From positions 43,858,114-43,922,113 of the forward strand of contig JASDDO010000024.1 of the NCBI GenBank assembly GCA_030015575.1: 64,000 bases of DNA, written 5' to 3'. The notes under the pieces were generated by a model, which searched no databases, was not told where the DNA came from, and saw nothing but the letters and a program-made list of their open reading frames with translations. This stretch comes from Agapanthus africanus. Taxonomy: Eukaryota > Streptophyta > Magnoliopsida > Asparagales > Amaryllidaceae. Each line of letters starts with the position of its first letter. Positions within the stretch are counted from its first letter, which is position 1. Below are positions 1 through 8,426 of the stretch, one piece after another. The position numbers and the translations under genes are program-made.

Positions 1-626
1 TTTCTTTTGGCCCAGTGAGTGCGGCCATCTGTGTTAACATTTCCTGGAGCTTCTGTTGTTGCTCCTAGGCCTTTGTTACGGATCGGGTGAGCGGTCGGTA
101 ACCCGTAGAAGCACGGCTTTCCTCTTTTCCGGAATCCATATAAACAGTGTGCACCACCATGCCCCAGACTTAGGGCGTTTAGGTTCAGCACCCTTTAGAT
201 TCATCGCAGACGCGGGAGTTTTCTCCGGCCTTCTCCTTTTTTGGGCGGTCGAAGTTGAGGGGGCCGTTGCAGCAGGCACACAAGTAGACGACCCCTTCTG
301 TGGTATGACAGGGCGGTCCTTCTCTTGCCGAACTTTCATCTTCTTCGGTCGGCGGGAGTAGTCTTGGTTGATCACCGAGTCTTGGACCTGTCGCTAAACT
401 TTGTGAATTTTAGAGGACAGACACTGAGGGGGTTGCTCTAGTTTTGCCTTTGTAACGTTCTCCACAGGTGGAGGAGATTTTTTAACACGTCGATCGGAGA
501 ATTTTTTCGCACCCTCCTAAGTGGTTCAAAGCTGTTCCCAGTTGGAACAGCAGCATCAACTTCCATCGTCAGAGTTGGCGGAGTAAATCCAGAAGGGGAA
601 CTGCCCCCAGCTTTCCTTACTCGGTG
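1..626 (-). pseudogene. Degraded gag continuation of the minus-strand C element
   Basis: This stretch continues the C-type gag downstream of the stop at 627, running off the left edge. Read on the minus strand it is basic and proline-rich. Around 70-180 it encodes, in a shifted frame, a stretch ending WWCTLFIW. This resembles the piece at about 8850-8900 of the D element (YVVHIVYM). No long open frame survives, so stops and frameshifts have accumulated. Assignment rests on position after the PBS and gag N-terminus and on this weak similarity. No pol domain is visible, and the rest of the element lies outside the window. Confidence 0.5.
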
Positions 627-1343
627 CTAGTAGCGACGTTGAGCACGTCGAGCAGATGGTACTGGCTCAGCTATAGGGGTGGTTTCTTCATGCCCCCTGC
701 TTTGATAAGGGGTTGTCTTCGTCGTTAGCCTGTCGAAAACCGACGTCCGCTGAGAGGGGATGGCCAAACTGTCGAAGGCAGACTTTCGGACAGGGATAGC
801 AGCCTTGGTGACTTCGCCCGGAACGGGAATTGGAGCAGCCAGTCTTGCAAAGACTGATCTTTTAGCAGGAGAAGCCGCTTTGACGACTTCTTTCACTGGA
901 GCAGGGATGGCTATCCGTTTCGAGGTAACCCTTTCAGGTATCGCGGGCTTCTTCACGGGCCCATTGGAGTTTTGGCTTAGCCTATCAAAGACTGAGGTGC
1001 TGGACTTGGACAACCCGTTGAGAGGGGCCGTGGTAGTCGTAAGCCGATCAAAGACCAACTTCTTCAGAGCTTCTTGCAACGACATTAGGGCATTGAAGCT
1101 CATGGGTGAGAGCATGGTCCCAGAGAACAGCCCAGTGGTGTCTTGCGTCACCTGTTCCACTGGCATCTTGAAAATGGAGGCCGCATGAAGCCCGTAAGTC
1201 ACTCCTCCCGCGAGGACAGAGTGGGAGTTGTTGCAGTTGTTGCAGTTTGTGCAGTTGGAAGCCATTTTCTCTGCACGGAGCAAGACACTAAATCTTAGTA
1301 GCTCAAATCCAAGGGAGACCATATCAAACCGCGATTCGTTCAT
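627..1343 (-). pseudogene. Gag N-terminal region of Tat-like C element with SVFDRL repeats
   Basis: An open frame of about 238 codons, starting at the first ATG downstream of the primer-binding site (1343); a later ATG at 1265 is also possible. The frame is open upstream into the LTR, but that part is untranslated leader. The protein has an Asn/Cys-rich start (NCTNCNNCNN), then a basic Pro/Ser-rich tail in which a short motif of the type S-V-F-D-R-L recurs about five times at roughly 30-residue spacing (SVFDRL, SVFARL, SAFDSL and variants). The D element at about 8540 carries a related KSVFERI. Gag proteins of Tat-like Ty3/Gypsy elements often have such repeats, but I have no profile match. 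The capsid core and zinc finger expected downstream are lost in the degraded 1-626 region, so it is probably non-functional. Confidence 0.55.
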
Positions 1344-1382
1344 GAACACGACACACGAAGTGTGGAGTGGAAAGAGGAAAAG

Positions 1383-1400
1383 GTCCCATTGGGCATGCCA
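1383..1400 (-). promoter_or_regulatory. Primer-binding site of the minus-strand C element
   Basis: On the minus strand the site reads TGGCATGCCCAATGGGAC. It begins 5 nt inside the end of the LTR (LTR boundary at 1406). It begins with TGG, as a site complementary to a tRNA CCA end must. The D element has a close relative, TGGCACGCCCGGTGGGAC, at 8153. I do not assign the priming tRNA. Confidence 0.65.
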
Positions 1401-1960
1401 GAATCTGTTCTCCGCCAAAAGACGCGACCGGGACATTGGGACGTCCGACCTGAATTTTGGGGGCAGATGCTATTTGGTTTTATCCGTCCACCTCTTTGAA
1501 TATGCCAAGTTGATTTATGACACCGTATATAGGAGGTTTAGACGGATGCGGCCATTATAGCAGACTTCGTCAGATTCCCCCTCATTTGAGGGGTTTTTGA
1601 TTGTGGGGACGCTCTTTCCTGCAGGCGCAAGCCCCTACAGTTAATTACGCTACCGCATCGCGACAACAACTTTCTCCTTCCCCAGATGGTCACTTCGTGT
1701 CGTGTATGTTTGTTTTATTTTTGGTTGCCCGTGGATTGAATACGGAGACTAATTTATGTTGTCGCCCGTAGGGCGTGGATTAGTCTAACTCCGTATTTTC
1801 TTAGATTTAGTTTTAGGTTGGGTTTAAGGATCGTTAATCTCTTTGAGACTAAGATCAACTTAAACGTTTGTTAAGGATACGTTAGTCTAATTTTAGACTA
1901 AGATCTACTTAACAGGATCATTTAGATCCAACAAAAGAGCATTTGCACTCTATTGTTTTA

Positions 1961-2154
1961 GTTTAGGGACGTTGCAGTCCATAAGTTTAAGGACATCATA
2001 GTCCATGATGTTTAAGGACATCATAGTCCATAGTTTAAAGACGTCATAGTCTGTAAAGTTTAAAAACATCATAGTCTATGAGTTTAAGGACCTCACAGTC
2101 CGTAAAGTTTAAGGACATCATAGTCCATGAGTTTAAGGACCCCACAGTCCGTGG
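1961..2154. repeat. 24-bp tandem hairpin array inside C LTR
   Basis: About eight units of roughly 24 bp, consensus GTTTAAGGACATCATAGTCC plus a short tail. Each unit holds a small inverted repeat, GGAC-6 nt-GTCC. One variant unit has AGAC paired with GTCT, so the closing pair changed on both sides. Units differ at several sites, so the array is not recent. Confidence 0.75.
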
Positions 2155-2520
2155 AATGTCTGGTTGTCAGGACCCGTCATCTCTCTGAAGACGTTGAAGG
2201 ATTACAACGACAAGTATCAGAGGAGTGACGAGATGTACCCTTGAATCGATATTGGTTGGGAGATCTGTAGTCCAATTTAGGACTAAGATCAAAGATTTAT
2301 GAGCATATGGGCTCAACTAATCTGAATTAGGGATCTGTGGCCAACTTGGGCTCGGCCCATTCATTTAAAATGTTAGACATTTAATTAGGCTCAATCCTTT
2401 TTCATTTAACAATACTGAGCATTGGTTTGGATCCTGACAACAGTTTTTGTCTTTTATTGAGTGCTGAGTACTCATCATAACTCTGGGGCTTTTATTTAAA
2501 GAACACGTTGTGTTCCCTCA

Positions 2521-2712
2521 GCGCACACATGAGGAGCACGTGGCGCGCTTGGCGCTGAGCGCCAGTCAATGAGCGCAGAGCGCTTCTGTTAAGTAGCGCA
2601 CACGTGAGGAGCACGTGGCGCGCTTGGCGCTGAGCGCCAGTCAATGAGCGCAGAGCGCTTCTAATAAGTAGCGCACACGTGAGGAGCACGTGGCGCTGAG
2701 CGCCGGTCTTGG
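2521..2712. repeat. 75-bp tandem repeat rich in G-box and GCGC palindromes
   Basis: Two full units and one partial unit begin GCGCACAC(A/G)TGAGGAGCACG near 2521, 2597 and 2671. Each carries one or two CACGTG or near-CACGTG sites, a GGCGCTGAGCGCC hairpin and a GCGCAGAGCGC hairpin. The short reading frame across the array follows from the period of 25 codons and is not a gene. Confidence 0.75.
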
Positions 2713-3173
2713 AGCGCTAAGGCGCTTCTTTTTAATTTGGAGTGCTAAGGTTCTTTTTAGGCAACTTTGATCAGTTCTGCGCTCTGAGAATTAAACTCTC
2801 ATTCATAGGAGACTTTGTCTCATAGATCTAAGAACAAAGTTCTTATTTTTATAAGAGATGTTACAATCTCTTATTTTTTGTGAAAGGCTTTACCTTTATG
2901 GATCTGTGATCTGAAGAGAATTGAATTCTTCTCCCTCCTTTTTTATGATGAAATGCTATGATCTCTTTTGTGAAAGACGTCTGTCTTATAGATCTATGAT
3001 CTAGAAGAAGAACTAAGTCCTTCTTTCTTGATGTGATGTTTTTTATCTCTCTGTTTTTACCTTGAAGAAAAGTTCTTCTTCTCAGAACTTGCTCTTTTCT
3101 TTGAAATTTCTCAAAGCTTGTGTGTGTGGAGGGGGGGGGGGTTCCTCTCTGCAAGACTTGAAGTCTTGGGGCC

Positions 3174-3181
3174 TTTATATA
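3174..3181 (-). promoter_or_regulatory. TATA box of C LTR
   Basis: TATATAAA on the minus strand, followed within about 20 bp by an AGACTTCAAGTCT hairpin. The same TATA-hairpin order occurs in the C LTRs at 15214 and 51068, which supports it as the LTR promoter. Confidence 0.55.
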
Positions 3182-3776
3182 GGGTAGGCTGATTTGTTGA
3201 ATCAGTTAAGGAGATCTTTTCTCTAATTCATTTGGGGATGTTACCCCGTTGGATCTTCGATCCAAGGGCTTCTGATTTACAGAAGGCAGTCTTCTTGTTT
3301 TTAATAAGATTGGGAAATTTTTCCATACAGAATTTATTCTGTATTTTAGTGATTTTTAATCACTATTGGATCATTGATCCAACGGTGCTCTAATTTTCAG
3401 AGCACAATCTTTCCTGTTTGGAAAGATTCTGAGGAATGTTTCCTTAACAGAATTTTATTCTGGTCAATTGATGATTTTTAATCATGTTCGTTGGATCTTT
3501 GATCCAAGGGCCGAGAACATTTTGTTCTATCGCTAACGCTCACATGCTTTGCACGTGGTGCGCTGCTTAGAGTGCAGCGCTCTTAGCGCTAGCGCTCACG
3601 TGCTTTGCACGTGGTGCGCTGTTTCAGAGTCTAGCGCACTTGGCGCTAGCGCTCATGTGCTTTGCACGTGAGCGCTGCCTCAGAGTCTTTGACTCTCAGC
3701 GCTAGCACTGCTATGAAGCGTCGCTTTATTTCAAATTTCGAAATTTGAATAGAGTTTTGCTCTGATTGGGGAAACA

Positions 3777-4340
3777 CCGATAAGTCGTGTCGATGTGAGG
3801 CTCATAATAGGTCGAGAAGCTACTGATAACACTTACCAGTAGATCTCTATATCAGCCCTGGCCAGGGACTTCCAGTTATAGCCAATCAAATACAGCGCAA
3901 CATCAACCCCCAATACCGGGAGGGACGAAACCCCTCCTATCGCTCATTGCCTCCATATGATTCGGGACTGTACCCAAAAGCCACCGTTTTGCACGTTCTC
4001 TTGAACGTGGTAAGGTGTAAATCAAAGTACAGTGAGAATCACACAAGACTTTAAGACGATCTCGGGTCTACAGACTAACCTGTACTAGTGTCACTGGAGA
4101 ATTGCTATCTGACGATAAGTATAATACTAACAAGGAGTTCTCGGCGAGTCCGTTCAGTGTACCCAGTCTCCATTGAGCACCCATACACCATCTTTGATGT
4201 CAAACATCAATAGATGTGGGATCATCTATCGCCCATCATATGGGTCAAGATGCATATACGCTAGTCTAGTCTGGAGTATCGATACCCTGTCTCGATACAC
4301 TCTTGACTAGAAACAATTATAGGATGTACTCATGGACTAC
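3777..4340 (-). repeat. Copia (Cop) LTR fragment, left part
   Basis: Nearly collinear with 61976-62540 of the Cop LTR at the right end of the window, sharing for instance the run around AATACCGGGAGGGACG. It is cut on the left by the C element at 3776 and interrupted on the right by the solo B LTR. The last five bases, ACTAC (4336-4340), are the target duplication of that solo LTR. Confidence 0.85.
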
Positions 4341-4580
4341 TGTAACAACCATAATTTTCCTATACAAATTTTTTCAAATATTTTTTTCAAAATCTATAAA
4401 GGGGTATTTTAGTCTGAGCACAAGATATATGTAATTATTTTTCTTTTTAATTTCAAGTTAAAAGAATGTAACAACTCCATTTTTAGTGTACAAAAATTTG
4501 CTTTCAAATTAATGTATACTTGGGGTATTTATATTTTCTATAACTACTTTAACTAATTAAATAGCTCCATAATTACAAGA

Positions 4581-4650
4581 AGGAGCTTGTAGCTCATTGG
4601 TAATACCTTACACTACTGAACCAAGCCACCAGAGTTTAAATCCCATGCCC
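4581..4650 (+). other. tRNA-like (Pol III A/B box) module in B LTR
   Basis: A-box-like TAGCTCATTGG at 4590 and B-box-like GAGTTTAAATCCC at 4632, about 42 bp apart as in tRNA genes and tRNA-derived SINEs. It lies about 240 bp into the LTR. Equivalent modules occur in every other B or B' LTR here. The cloverleaf is degenerate, so this is not called a tRNA gene. Confidence 0.55.
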
Positions 4651-4994
4651 TACATTATTTTTAATATTATTTTATTTTAAAATTTTTAGAAGTCCAACAG
4701 TCAATACGTGATAAATTCCAAAATTTCCACTACACATGAAAAACTAAATATACCAGTGTGTTCACCTAAAGACCCCCTACCTTCCGACCCTTCAACTTGG
4801 GCCGGCGCCGCCGGCCGCGGACGGCCGAGTCCCCTTCATGAAAGATGTGGCTTTTCAACTTCTTGACCCCCCTGAATACTTTAAATGTGCATACCACTTC
4901 CAGAGACCTCTTAATACCCCATTTACTCTATTTTTAATGAATTTTTAATATATTTTAATATTTTTTATTTAAAACCCTTCATCTACCCTAACCC

Positions 4995-5002
4995 TATAAA
5001 TA
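4995..5002 (+). promoter_or_regulatory. TATA box of B LTR
   Basis: TATAAATA followed by an AC-rich start region. The same box occurs at the equivalent place in the other B and B' LTRs: 32916, 37351, 54429 and, reversed, 39744-39751. Confidence 0.65.
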
Positions 5003-5216
5003 CCAACTCTACACACTACCCCCTCACCCCAAAACTCTGAGACAACTCTCAAGAAATCACTAGAAACCTTTGTGTGCAATCGAAGTGAGCGAAAGGCAAA
5101 GCTCCGGCGAATTCTCCGGCGGAAATTCTGACGGCGACTCTATGAGCTCCCGGCGACGAAACGACGCACTGGTGACTCCTCCCGATCCTTCTCCCTCTCC
5201 TGGTTGTCCTAAACCC

Positions 5217-7037
5217 GTAAGTCCCCATTCTATCTTCTCTATTCTATTCTAGAAATACGGAATTACAAAACCCGACGGAATCGGAACAATACGATTTCTG
5301 ATTCGGTTTCTTTATAAAACTTCACTTTTCTTTAATACAATTATGCTTGAACCTTTTCATGTTGACTATTAAACACTAATCAAATATATTGATCAAGTTT
5401 CAAAATCAAAAGTAATTGCTATTTCATTTTACCGTATTTTCATTTAAATACCACATAGTTTCAATTCTACATATAACATCACAAAACTTACTATACCTTT
5501 AAGTAGATCATGAGGTAATGACCTACCCCCTCACACACTCATATACAACATAGCACAATACCCTTGGGAACATAGAATACGGGAAAACGACACAATTTCA
5601 TTTTAATACCATTTACTTAACAAAACTGTTTTCTAAAGAATTTAGTATTTATACAAATCTTTGCAAAGCGCCGCTACAACCCATTTGGGGAACCCGTTCG
5701 GGATGGTGTGGATTATCGCACATCCTCGGACTTAGTAGTGCGAGATTCAGACCTCCGCAAGAAGCATTCGATCTCGAAAGATTTAAAATACGATATCTTA
5801 AGAAAATGAGATTTTTTAGAATATAAAATATATATTAAAATTATTTTTGTATAAATATATGTATATTTATCATTAAAATACCTATTTTGTTATGATATAA
5901 CTATTCCATCTTTTTCTAAAAATCACAAGAATCAATTTAGCTTAAAATACCATGAATTCCATATAAAACCAATATTACAAATAAATACCATTTATCATGA
6001 AAATAGGATATTCTCATTAGAAATATCACAAATATAAAATCTACATTTATTACAACTCTAAAGACGATAATAAATACTTGGGGTGTATTTTGAAAACTTT
6101 ACAAAGTATTTTTACATAAAACCCTCTCAAGTTCTATAAATTACCTTAAAGACCCTAGTAAATATAGGTTTAAGCGGGACCAGTCTCTTGAGCCTCAGGG
6201 AGCCGGAGATATGGGTGCTTGCCTATCTAAGGTAGGCAACTTAACAACGGTGTTATCAATACGGTCACCGTCTTTGAAAAAGACATAATCATGCCGCCCA
6301 TGTGCAGCGGTTACCGATAACATCAAAACAATCAGGACTTCAATTTACTTTTCTAATTGTCTGACTCAGTTTGAGTCTCATTATAATCTGACTTGAATAT
6401 GATTCAAGTATAATCTACAATCTACAATCTACAATCTACAATTTACAATCTACAATTTACAATATTACAATTCAACATGAATCCATGAATCCATTATTCA
6501 ATCTATCAACTTGACCGAACCGAACCATGGTTATACATTCCATTAACATGATTATACAGTTACATCCATGATTCTACAGTTACATACATGATTCTCCAGT
6601 TACATCCGTTTACCGATATCATAATTTCGGTCAGTCATCCAAATATACAATCTATACAGTTTACAATACAATACAACAATACAATCAAGATAACACGGGG
6701 TTTAAGGGGTAGACTGGTACGGAATATGTTAAAGGTGGCACGAGGTGGTCACTTAAGACGTAATTACATCCATGTCGTTGTTCCGTGGTATTATCGACGG
6801 AGCCTTGTACTACGGGTTACCAAAGTCTCCGGTGTAAGTGGGACTCCTCTCGTATACACTGGTATCTTCTGTACCAAGCTACAAACAACAACGTTAACAC
6901 AACGCTATAACAATATAATACAACATTAAAAGTTACCTTCTTATTCTGTCTATCCTACATCTCCCTTATATTTGGGACTTACCGAGCGATTTGTTCGCTG
7001 ACGACATTCTCTTTCTTTCTTCTTTGAATGTCGTCAG
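5217..7037 (+). other. Putative LTR leader intron (GTAAGT ... pyrimidine tract-CAG)
   Basis: A near-perfect 5' splice site (CCC|GTAAGT) lies about 215 bp downstream of the TATA box. About 1.8 kb later comes a pyrimidine tract (CTCTTTCTTTCTTCTTT) and TCGTCAG|G. Donor and acceptor are both present in the B' LTR (54631, 56369) and the reversed B LTR (39539, 37798, minus). In the LTR at 32375 the donor GT has become AT. Splicing itself is not shown. Confidence 0.45.
6998..7037 (+). other. 12-bp hairpin with pyrimidine loop overlapping splice acceptor
   Basis: CTGACGACATTC (6998-7009) pairs perfectly with GAATGTCGTCAG (7026-7037) around a 16-nt pyrimidine loop. The right arm contains both the micro-ORF ATG and the candidate acceptor CAG. 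The other LTR copies keep most pairs; B' copies have one bulged base. Confidence 0.6.
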
Positions 7038-7111
7038 GTGACCTGGACATTCCTGAGATCGAGCCCTCTGCTGAAGACTTGGACCAGTTTAGTGAAGACC
7101 CCGAGCTCTAG
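7028..7111 (+). CDS. Conserved 27-residue acidic micro-ORF in B LTR
   Basis: A complete ATG-to-TAG frame for a 27-residue acidic peptide starting MSSGDLDIPEIEP and ending EDPEL. An in-frame TGA lies directly upstream of the ATG. The same frame ends at the same codon position in the B LTRs at 34839-34922 and 37807-37724 (minus). It is present but broken by one stop at 46139-46222. The B' LTRs at 52898-52978 and 56363-56443 keep 26 aligned codons without the ATG. Shared residues are SSG, an E-x-EP centre and a LDQ motif. Several differences between copies are third-position changes, as in coding sequence. It lies between the candidate splice acceptor and the poly(A) signal. I know of no protein it matches; it could be a conserved RNA element instead. 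Confidence 0.45.
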   Translation: MSSGDLDIPEIEPSAEDLDQFSEDPEL

Positions 7112-7222
7112 TTCATTGTACACTTTCCATTCAGTACATTTTCATTTCTGTTATGTTATTGTTTAGGCATTGTTTTTTTATCAGTTGTATTTACTTTCCA
7201 TGCATTGTACAGAAAGAATGTG

Positions 7223-7228
7223 AATAAA
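7223..7228 (+). terminator. Poly(A) signal of B LTR
   Basis: AATAAA within GTGAATAAATAAAG about 110 bp after the micro-ORF stop. It is matched at 35033 and 46333, and as TTAATAAAAG near 56548. It fits the 3' end of the R region. Confidence 0.55.
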
Positions 7229-7372
7229 TAAAGTTGTTGTTTTTAATTATATCTTGTCTCTTGTGCTTTACTTTTATATTGCTTATATACGCTTAACGTA
7301 TTTACTTCACAGTAAATACGTAGCAGCCTCGTCCCATCCCCTTCGCCGTATACCGGGAAGCGGGGCGTGACA

Positions 7373-7618
7373 ACTACCCTGGCCCCACTAGTATGATCTG
7401 CATCATAGTCCTGATAGTCAAGTACATATCCTAAGGGCTTTATCAACATGTGAGAGCAAGACGGTAACCTAATACAAGTCAACAAGTTTAGACAAAGTGC
7501 AACCAGATAGCATACTATCATGACGAGCAAGAAAATCCTCTCTATATATGTCCAAGCATCCACTATAATATACATCATATGTACAACAATGGCCTCTAGA
7601 GCATACATATAACTAACA
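7373..7618 (-). repeat. Copia (Cop) LTR fragment, right part
   Basis: Resumes the Cop LTR after the solo B LTR and matches 62536-62780. On the minus strand the LTR begins TGTTAGTTATATG at 7618, giving a canonical TG start; the right-hand copy has TGGTAG. D LTR sequence follows directly at 7619, so this Cop LTR inserted into a D LTR. The other end is off-window or destroyed by the C element. Confidence 0.8.
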
Positions 7619-7697
7619 CCCACGTGCCAAGCACGTGAGGCGTTAGCGCCCAACACCTGCGCGTTCTTTGGACGCTTTTTCCCTTTCTTATATATAC

Positions 7698-7760
<63 letters not shown>

Positions 7761-8147
7761 CTCCATGACACTTTCCCTGTTAGAATTTTTTTTCTAACGG
7801 GACGCTGCCCTGCACTCCGCAAGGGGGCTGCTAACCCCCTTGATCCTCAGCCCGCTATTCGGGTAGCGGGACCCCCGTAAAAACTCTGCGGGGCCCCCGA
7901 TATATCCAATTCCCCTCCAAAACACAACACTGCATATTGAGTTTGCATGACCTGTTTGACCCGTCAATCGGAGGTTCCTTAGCCCCAAAGGTGCGGGGTA
8001 ATTAACGGCAGCTTAGTCCGTGGCTGATGGAGATTCGGATCCCCACAATCAATAAACTCTCGCCTACCTTAGGCAGGGGGATCTGTAATGCGCCTGACGA
8101 GCGCGCACGTATTCCCATCTCAATAGGATGACGAAAAATACCCTACA
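7619..8147 (+). repeat. 3' portion of 5' LTR of D element 1
   Basis: Ends ATACCCTACA at 8147, immediately before a primer-binding site. The last 295 bp (7852-8147) match the end of the D LTR at 14277-14569. Upstream of that the two differ: this copy has a (TA)n tract (7689-7750) and separate hairpins, for example CAAGGGGG/CCCCCTTG near 7820 and CCCGCTA/TAGCGGG near 7850. Confidence 0.75.
7689..7750. repeat. (TA)n microsatellite
   Basis: About 30 TA units with one CG interruption, followed by a short CA run. It lies inside the D 5' LTR. Confidence 0.95.
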
Positions 8148-8152
8148 GGTTC

Positions 8153-8170
8153 TGGCACGCCCGGTGGGAC
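8153..8170 (+). promoter_or_regulatory. Primer-binding site of D element 1
   Basis: TGGCACGCCCGGTGGGAC, 5 nt after the LTR end. It differs from the C element site at 1383-1400 at only three or four positions, so C and D are primed by the same or related tRNAs. Confidence 0.7.
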
Positions 8171-8426
8171 CGATCTCTCCTCCCATATTTTGGGTTAAAC
8201 GTTCACGCGAACTCAATCAATATACATATCGATTGCCTGTACTGAAATCATGCTTCTTTGTGCAAATTGCAATCTCTGGACACAACAAAATGTCTCCAAG
8301 GATCAGCTCAGCTCTCGACACAGCTCCTATCTCCTATACGATGAAGATTGATGCCAGGAGGTCCTCCCGTCCAGTCTCGGGTGACAATGGGAGGAGCCGG
8401 CGCTACCATTTGGCTCTATTCTGTTC

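Larger units (their letters stand above)
1406..3776 (-). repeat. 5' LTR of minus-strand C element (2371 bp)
   Basis: Read on the minus strand the LTR starts TGTTTCCCCAATCAG at 3776 and ends GGCGGAGAACA at 1406. Its ends match the solo C LTR at 50279-52838 (start TGTTTCCCC, end GGTGAACA). The element inserted into a Cop LTR: 3777 onward resumes Cop sequence, with CCGAT as the expected target duplication; the other copy is off-window. The LTR is packed with short hairpins, G-box palindromes (CACGTG) and two tandem arrays, and has a TATA box near 3174. Confidence 0.8.
4341..7372 (+). repeat. Solo LTR of family B (3032 bp) with ACTAC duplication
   Basis: Begins TGTAACAACC and ends GGGGCGTGACA, and is flanked by ACTAC on both sides (4336-4340 and 7373-7377). 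The flanking Cop sequence is continuous across it when compared with 62530-62545. It therefore arose by LTR-LTR recombination that removed the internal region. It holds a tRNA-like module, a TATA box, a splice-donor consensus, a conserved micro-ORF and a poly(A) signal, listed separately. Compared with the B LTR at 32375-35187 it is about 220 bp longer and clearly diverged. Confidence 0.92.

Noticed and set aside
760..1188. Plus-strand open frame of about 142 codons opposite the C gag
   Set aside because: It is the shadow of the minus-strand gag frame and shows no independent motif.
2492..2689. Short repetitive protein (LLTCALL...RSALRSLTGAQRQARHV)
   Set aside because: It is produced by the 75-bp tandem repeat in the C LTR, whose period is 25 codons.
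5070..5252. Sixty-residue Ser/Pro-rich ORF as a stand-alone gene
   Set aside because: It begins just downstream of the LTR promoter and runs through the candidate donor. It is not conserved in the other B LTRs, so it is mentioned only as possible first-exon sequence.
7243..7761. Minus-strand frame of about 170 codons beginning with Tyr-Ile repeats
   Set aside because: It is made from the (TA)n microsatellite, Cop LTR and the end of a solo B LTR, spanning an insertion junction.
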